This document shows positions 40,990 through 49,765 of a DNA stretch of 64,000 nt, piece after piece. A program made the translations under genes and the position numbers. How positions within the stretch are numbered: position 1 is the stretch's first letter; each line of letters begins with the position of its first letter. The notes beneath the pieces were generated by a model. It made no database searches. It was given only the letters and a program-made list of their open reading frames with translations, and had not been told where the DNA came from. Source of the stretch: Streptomyces monomycini (lineage in GTDB: Bacteria; Actinomycetota; Actinomycetes; Streptomycetales; Streptomycetaceae); NCBI RefSeq assembly GCF_022271435.1, contig NZ_JAFIQY010000005.1:248001-312000 (forward strand), given 5' to 3'.

Positions 40990-41925
40990 ATGACGTTTCT
41001 CCCGGATTCCGCGGTCCGGCCCGGCCGCCTGGCGGTGGGCGTGCTGCTGCCGTCGCCCGCCGTGCGGCGGGAGCAGAAGCTTCCGCTCACCGAGGCGGCC
41101 CGGCACGCGGAACTGGCCGGGCTCGACCTCGTCGCGTACGGGGACCGGCCCGCGGCCGGCGCGGCGGCCCTGGACACCGCGGTGGTGCTGGCGGCGGTGG
41201 CCGCGGCGACCGAGCGGATCACCGTCGTCGGCACCGGGTACGCGCCGGGGCTCCGGCCGCCGTCCCAGGCCGCCGAGCAGATAGCGGGCCTCCAGCACGT
41301 CGCGGACGGGCGGCTGGTTCTGGGGGTGGGGACGGACGGCGGCCGGGAGCGGTGGACGGCCGCGGGCGTTCCGTACGAGGAGCGGGAGCGCCGGACCGAC
41401 GCGGCGCTGCGGCTGCTGCCCCGCCTGCTCGCGGGCGAGCGGGTGCCGCTGCCGTACGGGCCGGGGTACCCGGTGGTGGAGCCGGAGTTCGCCGTGCGGA
41501 TGCCGCCGGTCTGGATCGCGGGCACCTCGCGCACCGCGGTGCGGCGGGCCGCGCACCTGGGTGACGGCTGGTTCCCTTCCCTGACGTCGGCCGCCCAAGT
41601 GGCCGAGGGCTCCGTACAGTTGGCCGAACTCGCCGCCGCACTCGGCCGCCCGGCCCCGGCCGTCACCGTCGGGACGACCGGCGTGCTCGGTGCGGAACCG
41701 GGTCTGCCCACCGCCGCGGACCTCGCCGCGGACCTCGCCTCGGCCCACGGCTCCCCGCCCGGGCGTTTCGCGGATGTCCCCGTGACGGGCGGCCCCCGGG
41801 AGGCGGCGGAGCGCCTGCACCGTTACTGCGGGGCCGGAGTCACCCGCGTCCTGATGGACATCGCGGGCGGCGACTGGCGCCATCAGGTGGAGCTACTGGC
41901 AGACGTACGGGCCCTGTTGCGCTGA
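40990..41925 (+). CDS. LLM-class flavin-dependent oxidoreductase
   Basis: A 311-residue luciferase-like TIM-barrel enzyme using FMN or F420 (VGVLLPSPAVRREQKL, VVGTGYAPGLRPPSQAAEQIAGLQHVADGRLVLGVG, PPVWIAGTSRTAVRRAAHLGDGWFP). Start ATG 40990 (MTFLPDS) lies six bases after a putative -10, so it appears leaderless; TTG 40969 would lie inside the promoter. The SoxR-like promoter suggests induction by redox-active compounds. Substrate unknown. Confidence 0.88.
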   Translation: MTFLPDSAVRPGRLAVGVLLPSPAVRREQKLPLTEAARHAELAGLDLVAYGDRPAAGAAALDTAVVLAAVAAATERITVVGTGYAPGLRPPSQAAEQIAGLQHVADGRLVLGVGTDGGRERWTAAGVPYEERERRTDAALRLLPRLLAGERVPLPYGPGYPVVEPEFAVRMPPVWIAGTSRTAVRRAAHLGDGWFPSLTSAAQVAEGSVQLAELAAALGRPAPAVTVGTTGVLGAEPGLPTAADLAADLASAHGSPPGRFADVPVTGGPREAAERLHRYCGAGVTRVLMDIAGGDWRHQVELLADVRALLR

Positions 41926-41972
41926 GGGACCCGGCTGCCGCTGTCGGAGGCGGGGCGCTCTACGCTGCCCGC

Positions 41973-42839
41973 ATGGAGAACACAGCGGCCACCCGGGCGG
42001 ACGGGACGCAGGAGAACTACTGGACGAGGAGCGGCGCGGCCGCCCTGGCCGAGGTGCCCGGGGTCGTCGGCGTGACGCTCGGCGGCAGCCGGGCCCGGGG
42101 TACGCACCGGCCGGACTCCGACTGGGACCTGGGGGTCTACTACCGGGGCGAGCTGGGCCTCGCGGGCCTGGCGGACCTGGCCGCCCAGATCACCGGAGCG
42201 CCGGTGGAGATCCACCCGCCGGGCGCGTGGGGTGCGTGGGTCAACGGCGGCGCGTGGCTGGTGATGCCGGACGGCACCCCCGTGGACTGGCTCCTTCGGG
42301 ATGCCGACCGGGTGGAACGGGTGTGGCGGGAGTGTCAGGCGGGCCGGTACGAGATCGGTGCCCAGGTCGGGCACCCACTGGGCTTCTGGTCCCCCGCGTA
42401 CGCGGGCGAACTGGCCCTGTCGCGGGTACTGGCCGACCCCACCGGCGAGCTGGGCCGCCTCAAGGAGGAGATGCGGGTGTACCCGGAGCCGCTGCGCGCC
42501 GCGCTGACCGGGACGGCGGTATGGGACGCCGGATTCTCCGTGACCGTCGCGGGCAAGTCCCGGACGTCCGCGGACCCGCTGTACGTGGCCCTCTGCCTGT
42601 CACGGGCAGTGGGCGACCTGACCCAGGCGCTGCACGCCCACCACCGGACCTGGTGCATCAACGAGAAGGGCGCGCTCGCCGCCGCCGCGGCGATGCCCGG
42701 CACACCGCCCGGGTTCGCGGAGCGGGCGAGCGCCCTGCTGGGCGAACTGGGCCGTACGGAGGCGGAGCTGGCGCGGTCGCTGGAAGCGGCGGAGCTGCTG
42801 GTCGCGGACGTCCGTGCCGTGGTCGAGGGCGGCGTCTGA
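41973..42839 (+). CDS. Nucleotidyltransferase-superfamily protein
   Basis: A 288-residue protein with the pol-beta/aminoglycoside-nucleotidyltransferase signature TLGGSRARGTHRPDSDWDLGVYY (GS and DxD metal-binding residues near residue 35-50), followed by a helical domain. It may adenylylate a small molecule, or act as a minimal nucleotidyltransferase; no acceptor can be named. Start ATG 41973 follows TACGCT by six bases (leaderless pattern). A tandem ACACCCGC tract follows its stop. Confidence 0.85.
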   Translation: MENTAATRADGTQENYWTRSGAAALAEVPGVVGVTLGGSRARGTHRPDSDWDLGVYYRGELGLAGLADLAAQITGAPVEIHPPGAWGAWVNGGAWLVMPDGTPVDWLLRDADRVERVWRECQAGRYEIGAQVGHPLGFWSPAYAGELALSRVLADPTGELGRLKEEMRVYPEPLRAALTGTAVWDAGFSVTVAGKSRTSADPLYVALCLSRAVGDLTQALHAHHRTWCINEKGALAAAAAMPGTPPGFAERASALLGELGRTEAELARSLEAAELLVADVRAVVEGGV

Positions 42840-42855
42840 AAGCCTGGCCGCCGGA

Positions 42856-42887
42856 ACACCCGCACACCCGCGCACCCGCACACCCGA
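42856..42887. repeat. 8-bp tandem repeat ACACCCGC, four copies
   Basis: Four units, one with a single change (GCACCCGC), between the nucleotidyltransferase stop and the convergent ogt gene. Simple repeat with no coding role seen. Confidence 0.7.
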
Positions 42888-42923
42888 CGCCGGTACAGGC
42901 TGCGCCGCTCGTTCCCCGGGGCT

Positions 42924-43496
42924 TCAGCCGAACAAAGCCTGCTGCCCGCCCGGCTCCGCCGCCCCCGGCCCTCCCCCGGCCCCGCCCCGCTCGAAGTCCA
43001 GCAGGCGGCGCTTGCGGTCGAGTCCGCCGCCGTATCCCGTGAGGCTGCCGCTCGCCCCGATCACGCGGTGGCAGGGGATGACGATGCCGATCGGGTTCTT
43101 CCCGTTGGCGAGGCCCACAGCACGGGCGGCGGAGGGCTGACCGAGGCGCGCGGCGAGCTGCCCGTACGAGAGCGTCCCGCCGTACGGGATGTCGCACAGG
43201 GCGGCCCAGACGCGGCGCTGGAAGGGCGTCCCCCGGGGTGCCAGGGGCAGGTCGAAGGCGGTGAGCGCGCCGTCGAAGTAGGCGCGCAACTGCCGCACGG
43301 CCGCCGCGAACGGCGCGGCCTCCAGGTCCTCCGGCGGTCCGAAGGACTCCTGCGGCGGGCGGTGGCGCTGGTCGGTCATGTAGAGGCCGGCGAGGGCTTC
43401 GCCCTCGGCCACCAGGGTCAGCGGGCCGTACGGGGTGTCGGTCAGGACGGCGTGGCAGCGCTCGCCGCCGGTACGGGTGGGCACGGGATCGGACAT
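42924..43496 (-). CDS. ogt: Methylated-DNA--[protein]-cysteine S-methyltransferase
   Basis: A 190-residue suicide repair enzyme that takes the methyl group from O6-methylguanine onto Cys142 in the PCHRVI motif; [15 protein letters not shown] and [16 protein letters not shown] are conserved. The C-terminal tail ([14 protein letters not shown]) is low complexity. It starts seven bases after the stop of the AdaA-AlkA gene, so both repair functions are co-transcribed and probably induced together by alkylation. Confidence 0.94.
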   Translation of the reverse strand: MSDPVPTRTGGERCHAVLTDTPYGPLTLVAEGEALAGLYMTDQRHRPPQESFGPPEDLEAAPFAAAVRQLRAYFDGALTAFDLPLAPRGTPFQRRVWAALCDIPYGGTLSYGQLAARLGQPSAARAVGLANGKNPIGIVIPCHRVIGASGSLTGYGGGLDRKRRLLDFERGGAGGGPGAAEPGGQQALFG

Positions 43497-43503
43497 GGTG
43501 GCC

Positions 43504-44976
43504 TCAGTCGGTGGGGAGGTGGTTGATGGGGTGGTCGTCGGTGGCCCACAGGTACTGGACGGCGTACGCGCGCCAGGGCCGCCAGCGCGCCGAGTGCCGT
43601 ATGAGCGCGGCAGGGGTGGCCGGCAGTCCGAGGCCGGCCGCGGCGCGGCGCAGGCCCAGGTCGGTGGGGGTGAAGGCGTCGGGGTCGCCGAGGGCGCGCA
43701 TGGCGACGCACTCGACGGTCCAGGGGCCCACGCCGGGCAGCGCCGCGAGCTGGGCGCGGGCCCGCTCCCGGTCGCTGCCGACGCCGAGCTGTACAGCGCC
43801 GTCGGCGAGGGCCGCGATCATGCCGGTGAGGGTGGCGCGCCGGGTGCGCGGCATGGCGAGTGTTTCCGGGTCCAGTCCGGCCAGCTCGGCGGCGGAGGGG
43901 AACAGGTGGGTCAGGCCGCCCGCCGGGTCGTCGACCGCGCGGCCGTGCGCGGTGACCAGTCGGCCCGCGTGCGTACGGGCCGCGGCGGTGGACACCTGCT
44001 GGCCCAGTACGGCCCGTACCGCGAACTCGTCCGCGTCCGCGGTGCGCGGCACCCGACGCCCCGGCGCCTTGCGGACGAGCGGCGCCAGGACGGGGTCCTC
44101 GGCCAGCAGCCCGTCGACCGCCTCCGGGTCGGCGTCCAGGTCGAGCATCCGGCGGCAGCGGGCGATGGCCCCGGCGAGGTCGCGCAGGTCGGTGAGGGAC
44201 AGCCGGCAGTCGATGTGGCCGGGGCGCGGGGACAGGGCGACGATGCCGTGCCCGTACGGGAGGGCCAGCGTGCGCCGGTACGCGCCGTCCCGCCACTCCT
44301 CGACGCCGGGTACGGCGGTCGCGGCCAGGTGGCCGAAGAGGTTGTCGGGGCAGAGCGGCTGCCGGAAGGGCAGCCGCAGGGCGAGCGCGCCGGGCAGGGC
44401 CGAGGCGGCTCCGGGCCGGGCGCGCCGCCGCAGCTCGGTGGGGGCGAGCGCGAACACCTCCCGTACGGTGTCGTTGAAGGTCCGGATACTGGCGAACCCG
44501 GCGGCGAACGCCACGTCGGCCATGGGCAGTTCGGTGGTCTCGACGAGCAGCCGCGCGGTCTGGGCGCGCTGCGCGCGGGCCAGCGCGAGCGGCCCGGCAC
44601 CCAACTCGGCGAGCAGCTGCCGTTCGACCTGGCGGGTGCTGTAGCCGAGCCGGGCGGCCAGGCCGGGTACGCCTTCCCGGTCGACGACGCCGTCGGCGAT
44701 CAGCCGCATGGCGCGCGCCACGAGGTCGGCGCGCTCGTCCCACTGCGGCGAGCCGGGGCTGGCGTCCGGGCGGCACCGCTTGCAGGCGCGGTACCCGGCC
44801 TGCTGAGCGGCGGCGGCACTCGGGTAGAAAGTCATGTTCTCGGGCTTGGGCGGCACCACCGGGCAGCTGGGACGGCAGTAGATACGGGTGGTGCGCACCG
44901 CCGTGTAGAACCACCCGTCGAACCTGGCGTCCTTGGACCGCACGGCGCGCAGACAGCGCTCGAAGTCGGTGTGCAT
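43504..44976 (-). CDS. AdaA-AlkA fusion: alkylation-response activator and 3-methyladenine DNA glycosylase
   Basis: A 490-residue protein of three parts. Residues 1-80 are the Ada metal-binding domain with Cys34, Cys38, Cys65 and Cys68, where the Cys34/38 site accepts methyl from phosphotriesters. Residues about 85-175 are an AraC-type HTH. The rest is AlkA-like: an N-terminal sheet and an HhH-GPD glycosylase ([15 protein letters not shown], then FTPTDLGL with the catalytic Asp). It senses methyl damage, activates its operon and excises alkylated bases. Start ATG 44976 (MHTDFERC) is the family start, though GGAGG is only one base away. Followed by ogt. Confidence 0.93.
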   Translation of the reverse strand: MHTDFERCLRAVRSKDARFDGWFYTAVRTTRIYCRPSCPVVPPKPENMTFYPSAAAAQQAGYRACKRCRPDASPGSPQWDERADLVARAMRLIADGVVDREGVPGLAARLGYSTRQVERQLLAELGAGPLALARAQRAQTARLLVETTELPMADVAFAAGFASIRTFNDTVREVFALAPTELRRRARPGAASALPGALALRLPFRQPLCPDNLFGHLAATAVPGVEEWRDGAYRRTLALPYGHGIVALSPRPGHIDCRLSLTDLRDLAGAIARCRRMLDLDADPEAVDGLLAEDPVLAPLVRKAPGRRVPRTADADEFAVRAVLGQQVSTAAARTHAGRLVTAHGRAVDDPAGGLTHLFPSAAELAGLDPETLAMPRTRRATLTGMIAALADGAVQLGVGSDRERARAQLAALPGVGPWTVECVAMRALGDPDAFTPTDLGLRRAAAGLGLPATPAALIRHSARWRPWRAYAVQYLWATDDHPINHLPTD

Positions 44977-45254
44977 GCCTCCAGGATCCGGCAGCCACCA
45001 GGGTTGGGCTGGCGGTTTTCCGACATCAGCGTCCGCTGACCAGTCCGGCCGCCGGCGACCTGCCGGGTGGCATACGGCACGCGCCGACGATTTGCGCCGG
45101 GCCGGGGGCGGTGTGCGAGAGTTGACCACCCGGTCGGCCGGGCGCGCACGGGTGCGCAGCCGCTGCCGGGACCCCCTCCTTCAGACGAACGGTTCCGGCC
45201 GCGCCTCCAGCGTGTCCGGGGTCGTTCCCATCCCTACGTCCTTCTCAGAGAGTG

Positions 45255-46016
45255 ATGCAGGCAACGACTCTTCTCCCCCGGACCGAGGACCTGTTCACCC
45301 AGGGCCTGGAGCTCCAGGAGGGCGCCGCCCTCCTGCGTTTCGGCGCCGCCCGGCAGCGGCCCGCCGACCGGAGCAGTTGGTGCAACAGCGGTGCTGCCGC
45401 CTGGCTCGACGCCCCTCGCGGGCATGTGTGGAGCGTCGGCGAGGCGGATGCCGCCGCCGGTCTCGTGCTGCGTGCCGCGCAGGGTTTTCCCGACCAGGTA
45501 CGGGAGTTCACCGGGCCGCGTGGCACCGAGACGCTGGTCGGCCGTCATCTGGCGGTGACCGACGTGGTCGAGTGGATCTTCCGCTGGACGCTGGCGGAAC
45601 CGGCCGTCCACCCTGCGGAGGACCGGGTGGTCACGCTCGACGAGAGCCACCACGACGAACTGCTCGCCTTCCTCAACGAGCACAGTCCGGCCCACTCCAC
45701 CGGCCCCGGCTCCGCCGACGTCAGCCTCTGGGCGGGCATCCGCGGCGCGGACGGGCGGCTGGTGGCGTGCGGCGCGATGAGCAGCCTGCGGGACAGCGGC
45801 GCGCCGCTGATGGCGTCCGTCGCGACCGACGCCGCCCAGCGCGGCCAGGGTCTCGGCGCCGCGCTGACCTCGTGGCTGACCCGGCACACCGTACGGCGGC
45901 ACGGGTTCTGCACGCTGTGGCAGCTGGCCGAGAACACGCCCGCCGAACGGCTCTACGACCGCCTGGGCTACCGCAACGAAGACCCCTGCGTGTCCGCGCG
46001 GATCGTCTCGGCCTGA
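45255..46016 (+). CDS. GNAT acetyltransferase (FR47-like)
   Basis: About 253 residues. The C-terminal half has the acetyl-CoA motif SVATDAAQRGQGLGAALTSWLTRH and TLWQLAENTPAERLYDRLGYR, as in FR47-type GNATs; the N-terminal half is poorly conserved. Start ATG 45255 (or overlapping GTG 45252) follows a weak GAGAG. Divergent from the AdaA-AlkA gene. Substrate unknown. Confidence 0.83.
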   Translation: MQATTLLPRTEDLFTQGLELQEGAALLRFGAARQRPADRSSWCNSGAAAWLDAPRGHVWSVGEADAAAGLVLRAAQGFPDQVREFTGPRGTETLVGRHLAVTDVVEWIFRWTLAEPAVHPAEDRVVTLDESHHDELLAFLNEHSPAHSTGPGSADVSLWAGIRGADGRLVACGAMSSLRDSGAPLMASVATDAAQRGQGLGAALTSWLTRHTVRRHGFCTLWQLAENTPAERLYDRLGYRNEDPCVSARIVSA

Positions 46017-46080
46017 GCGGCGGAAGGCAGGACACCTCCCGGCGGGACCGCCCCGAGCGGTTCCCGGCCGGTGCCCGGGT

Positions 46081-47184
46081 TCAGCCCACCCGCGCGGCGA
46101 ACGCCGCGTACGCCCGCTCGTCGAAGAGCACGAAGCGCACCTCCTCGACGGCCGTCTCCGTGGCCCGCACCGTCTCGACGGCGATGCGGGCCGCGTCGTC
46201 CAGGGGCCAGCGGTAGATCCCGGCGGAGATCGCGGGGAAGGCGACGGTACGGGCACCCAGCTCGTCGGCGACCCGCAGCGATTCGCGGTAGCAGGAGGCG
46301 AGCAGGTCCGAGCGGTCCTCGGACTTCGCCCAGACGGGGCCGACGGTGTGGATCACCCAGTGGGCCGGCAGCCGGCCCGCCGAGGTCGCCACGGCCTGCC
46401 CGGTGGGCAGGCCCTTGCCGTAGCGCGAGGCGCGCAGCGCGCGGCACTCGGCCAGGATCTCGGGACCGCCGCGCCGGTGGATCGCGCCGTCCACTCCCCC
46501 GCCGCCCAGCAGCGAGGAGTTGGCGGCGTTCACGACGGCGTCGACCCGCTGCTCGGTGATGTCGCCCGCGACGAGCGTGAGGGCGGGCGGGTGAGGTGAG
46601 GGTGCGGTCATACGGCCATCATGGCCCGGCGTGCGGCCCGCCGTACGGACGTCACGGCCCGCTGTCGCGTCGGCGGACGCGCCCGCCGTCCCACCGGGCC
46701 AGGTGATCTCGAAGTACTTCACCCGCTCGTCCTCCCCCACCGGCCGCATCCCGGCGGCGGCCATGACGTGCTGGGACGCGGTGTTGCCGAGGTCGGCGTC
46801 ACCCTTGACCCGGGTGAGGCCGCGTTCCCTGGCTAGGCACAGCAGCCCGCGCAGCGCCTCGGCCGCGTACCCCTCGCCGCGCGCCGCGGGGACCAGCCCG
46901 TAGCCGATCGTCACCGTGCCGTCCGCGTCGGGCGGCCGGTGGAAGCCGAGGCTGCCGATGGCCAGCCCGTCCGCCCGGCGGCGTATCTCGTAGTCCCCGA
47001 ACGGCTGCGGGTCGCCGGTGGCCGCGCAGTGGCCCAGGAAGTCGGTGGCGGACTCCACGTCCCCGTCCGTCGGATAGCCGGGCGCCCACCGCTCCCCGTC
47101 CGCCGGGGCACGCGCCACCAGCCGCTCCGCCTCGGCGGCGGTCAACGGGTGGAGCACCAGCCGCGCTGTCTGCAGATCGCTCAT
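46081..47184 (-). CDS. GNAT acetyltransferase fused to a macrodomain (O-acetyl-ADP-ribose deacetylase-like)
   Basis: One uninterrupted 367-residue frame encodes two domains. Residues 1-165 are a RimJ-like GNAT ([48 protein letters not shown]). After a linker (166-191), residues 195-367 are a macrodomain: [37 protein letters not shown] (ADP-ribose loop with Asn and the GGGVDGAIH catalytic segment) and [12 protein letters not shown]. Macrodomains of this type hydrolyse O-acetyl-ADP-ribose or ADP-ribosyl-protein. A second in-frame ATG at 46611 could start the macrodomain alone, but lacks a good ribosome site. Confidence 0.9.
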   Translation of the reverse strand: MSDLQTARLVLHPLTAAEAERLVARAPADGERWAPGYPTDGDVESATDFLGHCAATGDPQPFGDYEIRRRADGLAIGSLGFHRPPDADGTVTIGYGLVPAARGEGYAAEALRGLLCLARERGLTRVKGDADLGNTASQHVMAAAGMRPVGEDERVKYFEITWPGGTAGASADATAGRDVRTAGRTPGHDGRMTAPSPHPPALTLVAGDITEQRVDAVVNAANSSLLGGGGVDGAIHRRGGPEILAECRALRASRYGKGLPTGQAVATSAGRLPAHWVIHTVGPVWAKSEDRSDLLASCYRESLRVADELGARTVAFPAISAGIYRWPLDDAARIAVETVRATETAVEEVRFVLFDERAYAAFAARVG

Positions 47185-47274
47185 GGCAGGGGGATTACCA
47201 CGCGCGACGAGCGGAGCGCACGGGAGTTTCCGGCTCGGCCGCCCCCGCCGCCCGGGCCGCGGGCGCCCGTACCG

Positions 47275-47898
47275 TCAGCGGGCCGCCGTGAGGTAGCCGG
47301 TGAGCATGGTGACGAGTTCGTCCTCCAGCCGGGCGGAGTCGACCGGGTCCGGCGCGGCGAGGAGCTGGTGGACGACGAGCTCGATGGTGCTGACCACGAG
47401 CCGGGTGGCGGTACGGGTGTCCGCGACCCGGACCTCCGGGTGCCGGGCGAACAGCTCGTGGGCGTAGGCGATCCGCTCCCGCCCGTGCCGGGAGATCTTG
47501 TCGAGCAGTTCCGGGGACCGGGGCCCCTGCTCGGCCATGACGCGCAGCAGCTGCGGGTCGTCGAGGTGGTTGTCGATCGAGGTGCGCACGAAGAGGCGGA
47601 TGGTCTCTTCGAGGGATTCGGGCGCCTCGCCGTCCTGGTGGCGGCCGGCGGCGGCTATCCCGGCGTCGAGGTGCCGGGTCACCAGCTCCACCAGGATCGC
47701 ATCCTTGTTCGGGTAGTACTGGTACAGCGAGCCGATCGAGACCCGCGCCCGTTCGGCGATGCGGTTGGTGGTCCCCGCGGCGTAACCGTACTCGGCGAAA
47801 ACGTGAGCAGCGGCGGTGAGGATGCGCTGCCTGGTGGCTTCGGCGCGGGCCTGACGTGGCTGTTTACGTGGCTGGAGGCCGCGGCGGTCCGTGGTCAT
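47275..47898 (-). CDS. TetR-family transcriptional regulator
   Basis: A 207-residue regulator: HTH at about residues 22-68 (ILTAAAHVFAEYGYAAGTTNRIAERARVSIGSLYQYYPNKDAIL) and a TetR_C ligand-binding domain. Start ATG 47898 follows GGGAGGAG. It is divergent from the PPOX/PDR oxidoreductase pair; the perfect dyad at 47942-47955 between them is the likely operator for both directions. Ligand unknown, but probably the substrate of those enzymes. Confidence 0.92.
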   Translation of the reverse strand: MTTDRRGLQPRKQPRQARAEATRQRILTAAAHVFAEYGYAAGTTNRIAERARVSIGSLYQYYPNKDAILVELVTRHLDAGIAAAGRHQDGEAPESLEETIRLFVRTSIDNHLDDPQLLRVMAEQGPRSPELLDKISRHGRERIAYAHELFARHPEVRVADTRTATRLVVSTIELVVHQLLAAPDPVDSARLEDELVTMLTGYLTAAR

Positions 47899-47941
47899 GG
47901 CACTCCTCCCCGGAGACCAGCGAATGCGAGTAGCAAAGACC

Positions 47942-47955
47942 TGAGCAATTGCTCA
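47942..47955. promoter_or_regulatory. Perfect 14-bp dyad, candidate TetR operator
   Basis: TGAGCAATTGCTCA lies 44 bases from the TetR start and 123 from the PPOX start, in the only AT-rich part of the intergenic region. Length and symmetry fit a TetR dimer site. Binding is inferred. Confidence 0.7.
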
Positions 47956-48077
47956 CAATGGTGCCATGAGCTGCGGCGGAGCGGTTGCCGCCGCGGCCGT
48001 CGCGGAGCGCGAGGGGGTCGGGAGCGCCGGTGCCGCCCGCGCCCGTCCGCCGTGCCGCCCTCCCGGAAGGAGTCTTC

Positions 48078-48710
48078 ATGACGACGCACGTCCGCACCCG
48101 CCCACGGCGGCTGTCCCTGGACGAGGTCCGCGCCAAGATCGGTGAACCCGAACCGATGCTGGAGAACAAGAAGATCGACCACATCGACCGGTTCGCCCGC
48201 ATGTTCATCGCGCACTCCCCCTTCATGTCGCTGGCCACCGCCGACGCGGCCGGACGGGCCGACTGCTCGCCGCGCGGTGACTACCCCGGGTTCGTGAAGG
48301 TCCTCGACGAGAACCTGCTCGCGATACCCGACCGGCCGGGCAACCGGATCGCCGACTCGCTGTGCAACATCGTGGAGAACCCGGAGATCGGGATGCTCTT
48401 CCTGGTCCCCGGGATGCGGGAGTCGCTGCGGGTCAACGGCCGGGCCTACCCCACGGACGAGCCCGACGTGCTGGCCCGGATGCGTACCGAGGCCAAGGCG
48501 CCGGCCCTGGCGATCGCCGTCGAGGTGACCGAGGCCTACTTCCACTGCGGCCGCGCGCTCCTGCGGTCCCGGCTGTGGGACCCGGCGAGCCAGGCCCTCG
48601 CCGACGAGCTGCCGTCGGCCGGGGAGGTCGCCGCCGCGCAGTTCGGGGTCGACATCGCCCCGGAACAGTTCGAAGCCGCCCTCGAAGCGTCCTACCGCAA
48701 GCTCTTCTGA
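48078..48710 (+). CDS. PPOX-type FMN-dependent flavoprotein (pyridoxamine-phosphate-oxidase fold)
   Basis: A 210-residue split-barrel flavoprotein (IDRFARMFIAHSPFMSLATADAAGRADCSPRGDYPGFVKVLDENLLAIPDRPGNR, the FMN-binding strands). I recall this as the MSMEG_1061-like subfamily. Start ATG 48078 with AAGGAG at six bases. It is followed 23 bases later by an oxidoreductase gene that could supply electrons. Function probably reduction or oxidation of a small molecule, controlled by the divergent TetR (inference). Confidence 0.9.
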   Translation: MTTHVRTRPRRLSLDEVRAKIGEPEPMLENKKIDHIDRFARMFIAHSPFMSLATADAAGRADCSPRGDYPGFVKVLDENLLAIPDRPGNRIADSLCNIVENPEIGMLFLVPGMRESLRVNGRAYPTDEPDVLARMRTEAKAPALAIAVEVTEAYFHCGRALLRSRLWDPASQALADELPSAGEVAAAQFGVDIAPEQFEAALEASYRKLF

Positions 48711-48733
48711 GCGTGCCGGAAAGGGAATCATCC

Positions 48734-49642
48734 ATGCAGCGGACTCTTCTCGACCGTATCGACCCGGTCGCCGAGGACGTCGTCTCCCTCGTCCTGCGCG
48801 GTGCCGACGGCCCCCTGGCGCCCTGGGAGCCGGGCGCCCATGTCGACGTGGCCCTGCCGAACTGGCTCACCCGGCAGTACTCCCTGTGCGGCGACCCCAC
48901 GGACCGCGAGACCTATCGCGTAGCCGTGCGGTACGACCCGCTCAGCCGCGGCGGCTCCGAGTACATCCACCGCTTCCTGCGCCCGGGCCGTGCGCTCGAC
49001 GTGTCGCTGCCGCGCAACAACTTCCCCCTCGACCCCGCGCCGGGCTACCTCTTCCTCGCCGGCGGGATCGGCATCACCCCGGTCCTGCCGATGCTGCGGG
49101 CGGCGGTGGCGGCCGGACTGCCCGCTTCCCTCGTGTACGCGGGCCGGGCGGCCGCCACCATGCCCTTCGCCGGGGAACTGCGCTCGGCCTACGGGGACGC
49201 CGTACGCATCGTCACCACCCAGGAGCACGGCAGGCCGGACTTCGCCGCACTGGCGGCGGAGCTGGCACCCGGCACCCTGGTCTACTGCTGCGGGCCGGCC
49301 TCCATGCTCACGGCCGTGGAGGCCGCCTTCCCCCCCGGGCAGCTGCGCACGGAGCGGTTCCAGCCGGCGCCCAAGGTCTTCGCCCCCGATCAGGCGTTCG
49401 AGGTCGCGTGCGCCCGGTCGGGGCGGACGGTGCAGGTGGACGCCGACGATTCGCTGCTGAACGCCTTGCAGCACGCCGGGGTCCCGGTGTCGTCGGGGTG
49501 CCGCGAAGGCGTCTGCGGGAGTTGCGAGATCACCGTCCTGGAGGGGGAGGTCGAGCACCGGGACGACGTCGGCGCCGATGAGGGCCGGATGTTTGCCTGT
49601 GTCTCCCGTGCGCTGGGCCCGCGGCTGGTGCTGGACCTCTGA
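48734..49642 (+). CDS. PDR/VanB-type ferredoxin-linked oxidoreductase
   Basis: A 302-residue reductase with three modules: flavin-binding barrel (PGAHVDVALPNWLTRQYSLCGDP), NAD(P)-binding domain (LAGGIGITPVLPML; VYCCGP) and a C-terminal plant-type 2Fe-2S domain with Cys256, Cys261, Cys264 and Cys289. Such proteins feed electrons to Rieske oxygenases or, here, perhaps to the PPOX protein encoded just upstream. Start ATG 48734 after AAAGGG. A large palindrome follows its stop. Confidence 0.93.
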   Translation: MQRTLLDRIDPVAEDVVSLVLRGADGPLAPWEPGAHVDVALPNWLTRQYSLCGDPTDRETYRVAVRYDPLSRGGSEYIHRFLRPGRALDVSLPRNNFPLDPAPGYLFLAGGIGITPVLPMLRAAVAAGLPASLVYAGRAAATMPFAGELRSAYGDAVRIVTTQEHGRPDFAALAAELAPGTLVYCCGPASMLTAVEAAFPPGQLRTERFQPAPKVFAPDQAFEVACARSGRTVQVDADDSLLNALQHAGVPVSSGCREGVCGSCEITVLEGEVEHRDDVGADEGRMFACVSRALGPRLVLDL

Positions 49643-49647
49643 GAGCG

Positions 49648-49679
49648 TGTGTCATCACCCCGGCCGGGGTGATGACACA
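49648..49679. terminator. Perfect 32-bp palindrome, probable terminator
   Basis: Sixteen-base arms (TGTGTCATCACCCCGG and its exact complement) meet without a loop, five bases after the PDR-reductase stop and before a convergent FAD-enzyme gene. No T-run. Position argues for bidirectional termination; a dimeric regulator site is the alternative. Confidence 0.6.
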
Positions 49680-49765
49680 GGCTCCGAGCCGTACGGAGCA
49701 TGCGGTGCGTGCCGCGCACGGGCCCGTCGGCCGGACCGCGACACGTCCGGCCGGCGGGCTCCGGG

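Noticed and set aside
46081..46611. Macrodomain as a separate gene from ATG 46611
   Set aside because: There is no stop codon between it and the GNAT domain and no good ribosome site; a fusion is the simpler reading, though a second start is not excluded.
49648..49679. Palindrome as a phage attachment site
   Set aside because: No integrase, tRNA gene or direct-repeat partner is present nearby.
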